A stretch of 33,472 nucleotides of DNA from Thermodesulfobacteriota bacterium (GTDB lineage Bacteria > Desulfobacterota_D > UBA1144 > Nemesobacterales > CSP1-2): positions 1 to 33,472 of the forward strand of contig DASWID010000057.1 in NCBI GenBank assembly GCA_036397855.1. Direction: 5' to 3'. This document shows, in pieces, positions 1-7,333 of the stretch (the stretch's first letter is position 1; each line of letters opens with the position of its first letter). The notes under the pieces were generated by a model. That model was not told the origin of the DNA. It ran no database searches and saw only the letters and a list, made by a program, of their open reading frames with translations. The translations under genes and the position numbers were made by a program.

Positions 1-4
1 TATC

Positions 5-463
5 TTGGCAATAAAGTTCAAAATCAAAAAAGGCTATTTTCAAGATGCACTGCGTTTGATGCGAATTTCCAAAAATCTAAGGGATATAGAAGGCGTAGAA
101 AAGGCCGTCGCAGTAATGGCTACTGAAAAAGCCAAGTTTGCACTCAAAGATGCCGGTCTGATGACCGCAGAAATAAACGATGCTAGTGGAAGTGATCTAG
201 TAATCGTTGTTGAGGCTAAGTCTCTAGAAATTGCAGAAGATACATTGGGCAAGATGGAAGAAATGATATCATCAGGTGGTCCACGAGCTGGGAAGCCATC
301 TTCTTCTAATATACTTAATGATGAAATTCAAGCTATAAATATTGGACTTGAAGCCTTCAAGGACGCATTAGAAGCACAGTGGGTAAAGGTGAAGCACGTC
401 GATTGGCAGGTCCCCGCAAAAGGTGACATGAAGTTAATAAACATTCTGAAGAAGATGTATTGA
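5..463 (+). CDS. Mini-FdrA: N- and C-terminal ends of the FdrA family without the CoA-ligase core
   Basis: The protein has 152 residues from a TTG start at the window edge; the frame stays open upstream, so the true start may lie just outside. Residues 3-90 match the N-terminal domain of FdrA-type acyl-CoA synthetase-like proteins (KKGYFQDALRLMRIS, then EGVEKAVAVMAT and KDAGLMTAEI). Residues 106-150 match the extreme C-terminus of the same family (INIGLEAFKDALEAQ, then VDWQVPAKGD). FdrA is normally about 550 residues, and the CoA-binding and ligase domains in between are missing. A linker of about 15 residues (GGPRAGKPSSSN) joins the ends without a frame break. FdrA works with YlbE/YlbF-type proteins in oxamate/allantoin nitrogen metabolism in E. 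coli. Catalysis by this short form is unlikely, so a subunit or regulatory role is my inference. It could also be the relic of an in-frame deletion. Confidence 0.7.
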   Translation: MAIKFKIKKGYFQDALRLMRISKNLRDIEGVEKAVAVMATEKAKFALKDAGLMTAEINDASGSDLVIVVEAKSLEIAEDTLGKMEEMISSGGPRAGKPSSSNILNDEIQAINIGLEAFKDALEAQWVKVKHVDWQVPAKGDMKLINILKKMY

Positions 464-470
464 TGTAAGA

Positions 471-550
471 ACCACTACGGCACCAAGACACCACGTTCTT
501 AATTATATTAAAACAAATTCATGCCCTAGAGCCATAGTGCCGTTGTAGCC
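471..550. repeat. Left inverted-repeat element flanking the GxxExxY gene
   Basis: The arm ACCACTACGGCACCAAGACA starts at 471. An imperfect complementary arm (AGTGCCGTTGTAG) lies at 536-548, so the element can fold into a hairpin. The outer arm also pairs almost perfectly with 1067-1090 beyond the next gene, giving terminal inverted repeats of a cassette of about 620 bp. Confidence 0.75.
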
Positions 551-601
551 AAATCTGAAAACTATGATCATACTAACAAACGATCATATTGGAAGAACAG
601 G

Positions 602-1003
602 ATGCCTAACAAATTTCATCAAGCACTTCCACCGGAAGTTGATCATATCGCTGCTTTAATATTAGATTCGGCATTTAAAGTACACCGCGCACTCGGTCCT
701 GGCTTGCTTGAAAGTGTTTATGAGGTTTGTCTTTGTCATGAGCTCTCAAAAGCAGGACTCAAGTTCCGTCGTCAACCTGACTTGCCAATAATTTATGACG
801 GGATCAAGCTCGAGTCAGGACTGAGAATTGACGTTGTAGTTGAAGATCAAGTCATTGTCGAATTGAAAGCAGTAGAAACGATTATTCCTCTTTACGAAGC
901 ACAGATGCTGACGTATCTAAAGTTGACGGGCAAGCGATTGGGTTTACTTATTAATTTTAATATCCCCTTGTTGAAAGATGGAATCAAACGAATTATTCTG
1001 TGA
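602..1003 (+). CDS. GxxExxY family protein (PD-(D/E)xK nuclease-like)
   Basis: This 133-residue protein carries the family signature GLLESVY at residues 34-40 (G34, E37, Y40). It also has a PD-(D/E)xK-like core: D77 in RIDVVV, E87 and K89 in VELKAVE, and Q101 in QMLTYLK. Length and motif order match the PDDEXK_3/GxxExxY family, whose biochemical role is unknown. GGAAG lies six bases before the ATG and supports this start. The gene sits alone between two hairpin-forming repeats (471-550 and 1014-1090) whose outer arms are inverted copies of each other, so it looks like the cargo of a small repeat-bounded cassette. Family assignment is firm. Nuclease activity and mobility are inferred. Confidence 0.9.
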   Translation: MPNKFHQALPPEVDHIAALILDSAFKVHRALGPGLLESVYEVCLCHELSKAGLKFRRQPDLPIIYDGIKLESGLRIDVVVEDQVIVELKAVETIIPLYEAQMLTYLKLTGKRLGLLINFNIPLLKDGIKRIIL

Positions 1004-1013
1004 TCTTTAAACG

Positions 1014-1090
1014 ACCACGACACTACGACACGATGTATTTGTTGTTTTAAAAAATGAATTATTTTCTTAGTGTCTTGGTGCCGTTGTGGT
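1014..1090. repeat. Right inverted-repeat element flanking the GxxExxY gene
   Basis: The inner arm ACCACGACACTACGACAC starts at 1013 and the outer arm TTAGTGTCTTGGTGCCGTTG starts at 1067. The arms are imperfect complements with a loop of about 33 bases. The outer arm is the near-exact reverse complement of the left element's start. It ends only seven bases before the ATG of the next gene and leaves that gene with no visible Shine-Dalgarno. Confidence 0.75.
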
Positions 1091-1097
1091 ATAAATA

Positions 1098-1664
1098 ATG
1101 AGTTTAAGAAATCCTGAAAGATTAAGAGAGGTTCTTTCAAATCCCAGGGGACTTGCAAGGGCATTTAGTCGGCACACATACGGAATGCTCTCTTGGGTAG
1201 ATTTGTTTGGAACGAAGTTAAAGTCAATAAAAGGAATCGAAATGAAGCTGATCACGGCTAGAATAATTGCCGACAATGCGAAGCATGCGAAGCTTTTTTC
1301 TGATAGGGCTCAAGAACTCGGCGAGAATCCCGAAAAATATAAGCCGCCTCAAATTGGTCAGAAGATCTATGATATTCTCGAATCATATAACGATCCAATT
1401 GATGAATTTGCCTATGCGTTGGGATCACTGGTACATTTTTCTGCTTTACTGGATCTATATCAGAGCGTTGCAGATCCAAAAAGTCGAGAAATAATTGAGG
1501 AGGTTCAAAGAGATATTACAGAACATCTAACCATACTCGAAGATTATTTTGAAAAAGAACCACTCCCACGTGAAAGACAAAAACGTGCCGAAGAAATAAA
1601 GATGCTTGCCGATAAAATCTACACCGAAAGAGAAGATGAGGAGATAAAATGGTATGCAGAATAG
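1098..1664 (+). CDS. Ferritin-like helical protein (tentative di-iron protein), first gene of the PLP-enzyme cluster
   Basis: This 188-residue protein appears all alpha-helical and has no signal peptide. Two helices carry the same acid-x-x-x-His spacing: DNAKH in the segment ADNAKHAKLFSDRAQELG and DITEH in the segment RDITEHLTILEDYF. Further acidic residues lie in the helices before each. This pairing resembles the repeated metal-ligand helices of ferritin-like or PaaA/PaaC-type carboxylate di-iron proteins, but the usual ExxH spacing is shifted by one, so the call is tentative. Its end overlaps the next gene by 11 bases, which indicates translational coupling. No Shine-Dalgarno is visible because a repeat element ends seven bases before the ATG. 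If it binds iron, an oxygenase or oxidase step in the cluster's pathway is an attractive inference. Confidence 0.55.
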   Translation: MSLRNPERLREVLSNPRGLARAFSRHTYGMLSWVDLFGTKLKSIKGIEMKLITARIIADNAKHAKLFSDRAQELGENPEKYKPPQIGQKIYDILESYNDPIDEFAYALGSLVHFSALLDLYQSVADPKSREIIEEVQRDITEHLTILEDYFEKEPLPRERQKRAEEIKMLADKIYTEREDEEIKWYAE

Positions 1665-2508
1665 ATTGATGCCGACTTTTGAGGAGTTGCTTACACCCCT
1701 TCCCTTCTATAGTCCCAGGAAATGGTATTATGACTTGGCTTCTCTTCTTCTACGGTCGATTGGGAAGTGTTCCGAAGGGATAAAAGTAGGATTCCAACAT
1801 GGTTTCGATTCAGGAATGATCATGAACTATATTTACAATAACGTGTCAAGTGGTAGATTTTACATTGGTAAAGTTATAGACAGGGTTTTTCTAAATCAGG
1901 TTACCTGCAAGGCTTTCAGGGCAATAAAAAATATCCAGAAGAACATGATAAAGGATTATATTCAAGAGAGAAATGGAAGCCCAACCTTTGTAGTTGATTT
2001 GGCATCGGGAAAAGCTGACTATATATATGAAGTACTCAGGGAAACTAACGCTTGCGTTAGGGCTCTTCTTCGTGACATCGATCAAAGAGCGTTAATGGAA
2101 AGCAGACAAATTGCTAAGAATTTAGATTTAGAAGACGTCGTGAGTTATGAACTTGCGAATGCCCTTGACCCTGACAGTTTGAACCGGATTACTCCAAAAC
2201 CCAATCTTGTAATCGAAGTAGGACTGTATGGAATTATCCACGATGACGAGCAAATACGATTGCACCTCAAGAATCTTAAAAATATACTCGATCCAGATGC
2301 AATTCTTTTTAATGTTCAAACATACAATCCCCAAATTGAACTGATAGCTAGGACACTTAAAAATCAGGCTGGAGGAAGGTGTGTATGGCATCTACGTTCG
2401 GCAGATCTTGTGATTGGTTGGGCAGAGGGGGCAGGATTTAGGGATCCATATGTCGTGATGGATCCATATGGAATTTATGCAGTAGTCATGATGCGAAACA
2501 GCAATTAA
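1654..2508 (+). CDS. Class I SAM-dependent methyltransferase-like protein
   Basis: This 284-residue protein has a Rossmann SAM-binding motif I at residues 114-123 (VDLASGKADY), an acidic motif II around D142 (LLRDID) and a motif IV-like strand near 184-190 (NLVIEVG). About 110 residues precede the fold and contain a conserved-looking YNNVSSGRFYIGK segment. It resembles the family sometimes labelled Methyltransf_20, but I am unsure of that assignment. The start overlaps the upstream gene by 11 bases, with GAGGAG about ten bases before. ATG codon 6 is an alternative start. The gene lies between a ferritin-like protein and two PLP-fold enzymes, so a tailoring methylation in a small-molecule pathway is inferred. 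The substrate is unknown. Confidence 0.72.
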   Translation: MQNRLMPTFEELLTPLPFYSPRKWYYDLASLLLRSIGKCSEGIKVGFQHGFDSGMIMNYIYNNVSSGRFYIGKVIDRVFLNQVTCKAFRAIKNIQKNMIKDYIQERNGSPTFVVDLASGKADYIYEVLRETNACVRALLRDIDQRALMESRQIAKNLDLEDVVSYELANALDPDSLNRITPKPNLVIEVGLYGIIHDDEQIRLHLKNLKNILDPDAILFNVQTYNPQIELIARTLKNQAGGRCVWHLRSADLVIGWAEGAGFRDPYVVMDPYGIYAVVMMRNSN

Positions 2509-2520
2509 GAATAAATTCCA

Positions 2521-2576
2521 GCCACAGAGTTCACAGAGAAAAAAAATTTAAGTAAATACTATGTTTCCTCTGTGGC
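2521..2576. repeat. Inverted repeat between cluster genes
   Basis: The left arm GCCACAGAGTTCACAGAG (2521-2538) and right arm TGTTTCCTCTGTGGC (2562-2576) share the complementary core GCCACAGAG/CTCTGTGGC. They bound an A/T-rich loop. It resembles the CCACAGAG-type repeats often seen near GxxExxY genes, and lies in the only sizeable gap between the second and third cluster genes. Confidence 0.7.
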
Positions 2577-2584
2577 TAAAGAAT

Positions 2585-2591
2585 AAAGGAG
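2585..2591 (+). promoter_or_regulatory. Shine-Dalgarno fixing a GTG start
   Basis: AAAGGAG lies six bases before the GTG at 2598 and selects that non-ATG codon as the start of the aminotransferase-fold gene. Confidence 0.75.
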
Positions 2592-2597
2592 ATCAAA

Positions 2598-4001
2598 GTG
2601 ATCAAAGAGAGGTTCGTACTAGGATGGAAAGACGAACACCAAGATTCGTTTGATATCAAAGATTACTTATCTGACAGAGTAAAATCTGTTATGGAAAGTC
2701 CTCACGGGATGTGGAACTACATGACATACAGGGATGCAATAGGGATTTTGGGATTAGATGCCGGGGGAATTTACAAAGAAGGAAGAATTGATTTAGACCC
2801 CAAAGAATGGGCTGATTTTGGCTGGATGTCTTGTTACGTAGGACCTCCAAAGAGCGCTGTCAAAGAAATGAAGTCTAGAACAAAGGCTTCAAACATTAAT
2901 CCCTATTCACCCGATCTTATTAATCCGCTCAGGGATGCGTGTGCTTTATTGAAACTTGAACGACCAAGAGGAAGAGAGTTTGAAGTCATAGGAACAGAAG
3001 GGGGACAGGCAGGAATTTCTTACTTTCTCCAAACTATTCTCAATCATGGAGATGAAGTCATTATCACCGATCCGGGATATTTTCATTTTGAATCTGCAAT
3101 TCTTATGGCCAGGGGAGTACCCGTGAAGATTCCTCTTAATCCTAAGAATGGTTTCTGTTTAAATCCTGACGAAGTTAAAGAATTTATTTCTCCCAGGACA
3201 AAAGTTTTAATCGTCTGCGATCCGATAAACCCATTTGGGACAGTTCAATCGAAAGAGAGTCTATTAGAACTAATCGAGATTGCAAATGAGCATAATATTT
3301 TCATCCTTAATGATATTACACACAACACACATCGAATTGACCCGACTTTTGAACATCACAGTATGAGTTCATTATGGAGAGACATTAACGTAAATAAGGT
3401 GGTTTCAGTTTTCAGTGTTTCGCATGGATATGGAATGGCGGGTGTTCGCATCGGATTTCTTGCCGGCCATCCAGAGCTTATGAGGCCATGTTTATTGACT
3501 AAAATTTCTTTAACCAGGCTTAACACAAATCTCATCGCTCAGTACGGAGCAATGGCCGCATTAAATGATCATGACTACGTCAGGAAGTCGGAAAGTATTA
3601 TAAGACGCAATTACCGCATTATGAAAGAAATAATCGACAAAACAGAAGGTTTATCAATTCCTGTAGAACCCAGGTATGGCTTTTCCATGGTTTTAGATGT
3701 TTCCGGGACCGGCGTAACGGCCCAGGAGCTTACCGTGGCTTTGTTTAAACATCGAGTCGCCGTATATCCGGGAGATGGACTGGGCGATATCGGTGCAACC
3801 GAGTATATAAGACTCAATATATCCCGGCCGGACATCTGGGCATTTAGGCATTTTCGCAGTGCGCTGCCCATTGCTATCGAAGAAGCGAAATCGGGTATTT
3901 ATCGCGACAGCGTTTACCAATTTTTTAAAAGTAAGCGAACAAAGCGTGCCCGTAAGATCTTACAGAAAATGAATGATTTGCACCTTGCTCGAGACACTTA
4001 G
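2598..4001 (+). CDS. Class I aminotransferase-fold protein with His in place of the PLP-binding Lys
   Basis: This 467-residue protein has a class I/II aminotransferase layout: the TEGGQAGI loop near 133, DPGYFHFE near 158, DPINPFG with N211, NDIT with D239, a small-residue loop ending GMAGVRIGF, and C-terminal YIRLNIS with R405. By spacing to AspAT these equal N194, D222, R266 (R284 here) and R386. The residue equal to Lys258 is H276 (VFSVSHGYG, codon CAT). The tyrosine equal to Tyr225 is H242. A normal internal aldimine cannot form, so this is either a lysine-independent PLP enzyme, as known for ColD in another fold-I branch, or a non-catalytic partner. GTG start with AAAGGAG six bases upstream. 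The neighbours suggest a role in making or modifying an amino-acid-derived compound. Confidence 0.85.
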   Translation: MIKERFVLGWKDEHQDSFDIKDYLSDRVKSVMESPHGMWNYMTYRDAIGILGLDAGGIYKEGRIDLDPKEWADFGWMSCYVGPPKSAVKEMKSRTKASNINPYSPDLINPLRDACALLKLERPRGREFEVIGTEGGQAGISYFLQTILNHGDEVIITDPGYFHFESAILMARGVPVKIPLNPKNGFCLNPDEVKEFISPRTKVLIVCDPINPFGTVQSKESLLELIEIANEHNIFILNDITHNTHRIDPTFEHHSMSSLWRDINVNKVVSVFSVSHGYGMAGVRIGFLAGHPELMRPCLLTKISLTRLNTNLIAQYGAMAALNDHDYVRKSESIIRRNYRIMKEIIDKTEGLSIPVEPRYGFSMVLDVSGTGVTAQELTVALFKHRVAVYPGDGLGDIGATEYIRLNISRPDIWAFRHFRSALPIAIEEAKSGIYRDSVYQFFKSKRTKRARKILQKMNDLHLARDT

Positions 4002-4088
4002 ATCTGTATCCAGTTTTCAGAAATGATTAACAAATTATAGAATATATGCTAGGCATTCTTTAAGACGACTTTTTGTAGGGAACGCATA

Positions 4089-4155
4089 CCTGTCCTGAGC
4101 CCTTCGAGCCTTCGACTGCGCTCAAGCCTCAGGATAAACTCCGTCGAAGGGGAAG
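4089..4155. repeat. CCTGAGC...GTCGAAGG repeat element
   Basis: The stretch contains TGTCCTGAGCCCTTCGAG, TTCGACTGCGCTCAAG, CCTCAGGATAA and CCGTCGAAGGGG. The CCTGAG/CTCAGG and CTTCGA/TCGAAG parts are complementary, so it can fold into nested hairpins. The same module recurs at 15752-15840, 21868-21894 and 27567-27590. It sits between two cluster genes, which may therefore not share one transcript. Confidence 0.8.
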
Positions 4156-4187
4156 TCGCTAGTTAAGCATTTACCGTAAAATAAATA

Positions 4188-5420
4188 ATGGATAAGATAG
4201 AAGGCGTTTCGGTTGAAAAGCTCGTAAATGATTTCGGTTCCCCACTTTTTGTTGTCTCTGCTAAGACCATTAGAGATAATCTAAAAAGGTTTCGTGGCGA
4301 GTTTTCAGCTAGATATCCAAAAGTTGAAGTTGCCTATTCCTACAAAGCTAACTGTCTAAGTGGGGTGCTGGACATAATACACAATGAAGGGGCATGGGCC
4401 GAAGTAGCCTCCGGCTTTGAATATGAATTAGCAAGAAAGATTGGAGTACCAGGCGAATCCATTGTTTTTAACGGCCCCTACAAGAAAAAAGAGGAAATAA
4501 AAAAAGCGATTCGAGAAGGTGCCCTAATCAATGTTGACAACGAAAGTGAACTAAAGCTGTTGGAGGAAATTACATTCAAATCCAAACAGCCAATCGAGGT
4601 GGGTATCAGAATTAATACAGATGTCGGGATAAACCAGTTGCCTGATAGATTTGGATTTAACATTGAATCAGGCAAAGCTTTGGAGATCGTAAACTATTGT
4701 ACAAAGAAAACGTCTATCAGAATAGCAGGGATTCACATCCATATTACAAGCTATATCATTTCCCCGGAAGTCTTGAATAACAAGACCCCTGCAAAGAGTA
4801 TAGAACTTATTTGGCCAAAAGACTCAAATTTGTACAGACTAGCGGCGCATAAAATTACTTATTTTGCTGAAGAAATAAGAAAGAGGTTTGGTATAACCTT
4901 AAAGTACATAGACATGGGAGGCGGGTACCCGACACTTGATTCAATCACATCCTATGCAAACGCCATAGTTGAGCCAATGTTAGAGATGTTCGATCATGAG
5001 CACCCCCTTTTGATACTGGAACCTGGAAGAGCAGTTGTAAAAGATGCTGTAGAACTCATAACAACTGTTGTCGATGTTAAAGAATTATCGAATGATACAG
5101 CTTCAGTCGTAGTCGATTCAGGAATAAATATTCTTCCTACATCATTCTGGAAGTTCCAGCAGATTGAACCCATCAACAAAAAAGCTGTCAGCTCGAAGGA
5201 GACTGTTGTTTATGGGCCACTTTGTCTTCAGACAGATATTTTGGGTATAACAAAACTCCCAGATCTGAACGTAGGCGACAGGCTTGTTATAAAAAACGTC
5301 GGGGCATATAACATTTCTCAAGCCAGTTCATTCATATTCCCGCTCCCTTCTATAATTCTTACGGATAACAACAAGGTGAAAGTTCTAAGGAGTTCAGAAA
5401 CAATAAAAGACGTTATATAG
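4188..5420 (+). CDS. Alanine-racemase-fold PLP decarboxylase (DAP/ornithine decarboxylase group IV), divergent
   Basis: This 410-residue protein has the family layout: PLP-binding K53 in YSYKAN, a conserved-position His segment GIHIHIT at 181-187, glycine loop GGGYP at 244-248 for the PLP phosphate, EPGR at 278-281, and the second-subunit region GPLCLQTD with C346 and D350, then GAYNISQ. In diaminopimelate decarboxylases the Cys is followed by Glu (CESGD). Here Leu and Gln follow, so the substrate probably is not meso-DAP. Similar stand-alone homologues serve in natural-product and siderophore pathways (SbnH, BtrK). It lies 186 bases after the aminotransferase-fold gene, behind a repeat. No strong Shine-Dalgarno is visible. 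The likely reaction is decarboxylation of an amino acid or conjugate, by inference. Confidence 0.85.
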   Translation: MDKIEGVSVEKLVNDFGSPLFVVSAKTIRDNLKRFRGEFSARYPKVEVAYSYKANCLSGVLDIIHNEGAWAEVASGFEYELARKIGVPGESIVFNGPYKKKEEIKKAIREGALINVDNESELKLLEEITFKSKQPIEVGIRINTDVGINQLPDRFGFNIESGKALEIVNYCTKKTSIRIAGIHIHITSYIISPEVLNNKTPAKSIELIWPKDSNLYRLAAHKITYFAEEIRKRFGITLKYIDMGGGYPTLDSITSYANAIVEPMLEMFDHEHPLLILEPGRAVVKDAVELITTVVDVKELSNDTASVVVDSGINILPTSFWKFQQIEPINKKAVSSKETVVYGPLCLQTDILGITKLPDLNVGDRLVIKNVGAYNISQASSFIFPLPSIILTDNNKVKVLRSSETIKDVI

Positions 5421-5448
5421 TTTGAAAACCGAATGTCATAAACTTTTA

Positions 5449-5637
5449 TTATGAGTCACCAATCAGATACATTTCACCAGTAGGTTGTGGCACACCGCCG
5501 GGCGGCTCAAGTGTAACCGCGAATTTCTTAATCCGGCCCGTTTCCGGAAGTGTTCCTAGTTCCATAATGTTATTCCCTTTATCATCTACATTAAGAACGC
5601 CAGTCATCTCTTTGACCCGGGCCAATTTGTTCAGCAT
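5449..5637 (-). pseudogene. C-terminal remnant of an RskA-type anti-sigma factor
   Basis: The 62 codons end with FAVTLEPPGGVPQPTGEMYL. This is the hallmark C-terminus of the RskA anti-sigma-K domain, which in whole proteins reads close to 'AVTLEPAGG.P.PTGP..L.G'. The N-terminal zinc-binding ASD, the membrane segment and most of the extracytoplasmic domain are missing. The frame is open for about 23 more codons upstream without an ATG, then meets a stop. No partner sigma factor is nearby. I read it as the decayed tail of a lost ECF sigma/anti-sigma pair. A short expressed protein cannot be excluded, but there is no clear Shine-Dalgarno. Confidence 0.7.
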
Positions 5638-5725
5638 CTCAACATCAATTAAGTTATAATAAATGTTTCTAATGTGGAAAAATTATCTACTACGGAGCAA
5701 AGTATTTATCTAGAAGCTAGTAAGG

Positions 5726-6517
5726 ATGAAACAGATCAGGCTAAGAACTTTTATAATATTATCCTTGGTACTACATATTGTCCTTATAAGTGCTTTCGTC
5801 GCAATGTTCCTGCCAAAGCGAGCAATCTTTAGAACTGAGCAAACTCCAATATCAATCGGCATTCTGACTCAAAGCAATGGCACTGATAATGCAAAGGATG
5901 GCTCTTTAGATTCTATTGCACCTAATGCTTCAAAACATAAAGAAACCCAGAGAATAAATGATTCAGAAAACAGGGGGATGATCCCAGTTCATGATAATAA
6001 AAAAACAATAGAACAAACTCATAATGAAAAGGATAAAACAACTGTAAAAGAAAAAGTTAAAAATAAAGTTGCCGTATCTTCTGACTCAAGTGCAGCAGAA
6101 AACGAAAGGACCAATAATGACCTTGCCATTAGTGATACTGACAAAGAAACAACCGATCAAAGAACAGCCAGTTTAAGTGGTAACGAAAATGCGGATCTTA
6201 AAGACGACTTAGGTACCGATTCTTCAGGCCATCATATTGAGCTTGCTTTTCCAAATTATAAAATCAATCCTAAACCCAGGTATCCGATGTTAGCCCGGAG
6301 GAAGGGATATGAAGGAACCATTCTCTTGAGAGTATTTGTAGTTGAGAGCGGTGGTGTGGGTGAAGTAGAATTAGAGAAATCATCCGGGTATGAGATTCTG
6401 GATGAGTCTGCGCTTAAAGCCGTGAAGGAGTGGGTTTTTATACCAGGGAAAAAGAACGGAGAACCCATTTCAAGTTGGGTAACAGTTCCGATCAAGTTTC
6501 AATTAAATAGCGGTTAA
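5726..6517 (+). CDS. tonB: TonB-family energy transducer
   Basis: This 263-residue protein has a short cytoplasmic start (MKQIRLR), one N-terminal membrane anchor (residues 8-28) and a long charged, Ser/Thr/Asn/Lys-rich periplasmic linker. The TonB C-terminal domain fills roughly the last 80 residues: PRYPMLARRKGYEGTILL, the VVESGGVGEVELEKSSGY hairpin and EWVFIPGKKNGEPISSWV, ending VPIKFQL. The YP motif and final VPIxF strand are typical. The linker lacks the Pro-Glu/Pro-Lys repeats of E. coli TonB. No ExbB/ExbD or receptor gene is adjacent, so its partner is unknown. The AAGG just before the ATG is too close to be an ideal ribosome site. It converges on the next minus-strand gene with a 15-base gap. 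Confidence 0.9.
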   Translation: MKQIRLRTFIILSLVLHIVLISAFVAMFLPKRAIFRTEQTPISIGILTQSNGTDNAKDGSLDSIAPNASKHKETQRINDSENRGMIPVHDNKKTIEQTHNEKDKTTVKEKVKNKVAVSSDSSAAENERTNNDLAISDTDKETTDQRTASLSGNENADLKDDLGTDSSGHHIELAFPNYKINPKPRYPMLARRKGYEGTILLRVFVVESGGVGEVELEKSSGYEILDESALKAVKEWVFIPGKKNGEPISSWVTVPIKFQLNSG

Positions 6518-6532
6518 TCATCGATTCACATT

Positions 6533-7165
6533 TTATTTATCTTGACAGACCCACCTGTAGCTATATGAAATTTCATAATTATCGTCTTTTTTATCTCTAG
6601 CTTGCCCGCAAATCACGGTTGCATTAAGAGTATATTTGTTATCGTTTTTCGAAATTATATTTTTATATTGTGGGCTGCATTCCCCGCTGCACTTTTTGTA
6701 AAGGTTTTTACCATCTTCCCCCTTACCCTGTGAAAAGTTAGAGAACCAACTCTCGAGAGCCTGCATAGTGTCAAATTCCTTATCATTGTATGTCAACGGA
6801 TTTTCTTCAGTTTCATCCTGCAACGTTTCGCATTTTTCATGTTGATCATAATTAGTTAAAAAATTATTCGGTATAGATTGGAAAACAATCATCGGCTCAT
6901 GGGGGAGCTGACAATTAGATGGGCAAAGATCAGCGGGTTTTTCTGCATTCGTTAAGTCCGCCTCAGCTTTGTTTAACATCTCTTTCGTTTCAAAGCGAAT
7001 CGATCCTTTTTTATTTTGCACGTTTGCCAACATGGAAGCTGAAGCAAGGCTAGACTCTACCTTTATATCTCTGACAAGAGTAGAACAATCTCTCTCGTCT
7101 TCAGCTTTTACAAGCATTGAAATAGATGATAAAACGATTAAACAAATAGCTAATGTAATTCTCAT
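6533..7165 (-). CDS. Exported cysteine-rich protein of unknown function
   Basis: This 210-residue protein has a clear Sec signal peptide (MRITLAICLIVLSSISMLVKA, cleavage likely after VKA). The mature part holds eight cysteines, including CPSNC, CSGEC and a final WVC, suggesting disulfide bonds in the periplasm or outside. Toward the C-terminus CSGECSPQYKNII is followed by NATVICGQARDK and YEISYSYRWVC, a beta-rich end. I do not recognise the family. A perfect GGAGG lies before the ATG. It heads a run of four small minus-strand genes, but each has its own gap and ribosome site, so an operon is not evident. Confidence 0.75.
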   Translation of the reverse strand: MRITLAICLIVLSSISMLVKAEDERDCSTLVRDIKVESSLASASMLANVQNKKGSIRFETKEMLNKAEADLTNAEKPADLCPSNCQLPHEPMIVFQSIPNNFLTNYDQHEKCETLQDETEENPLTYNDKEFDTMQALESWFSNFSQGKGEDGKNLYKKCSGECSPQYKNIISKNDNKYTLNATVICGQARDKKDDNYEISYSYRWVCQDK

Positions 7166-7333
7166 ATCATCCTCCTACATCTTTTTCCAATTAATGATTG
7201 CTGTATTTACAGAGAAAATGGTCTGATCAGCCAGAAAACTATTCCTTTTAATGTATCGGATTCGAAGGTAATTTTAACAAAAACCGATGTTCATTTTTTG
7301 GTACTTTTAACTCTGGATTATCTTTCAGACTCT

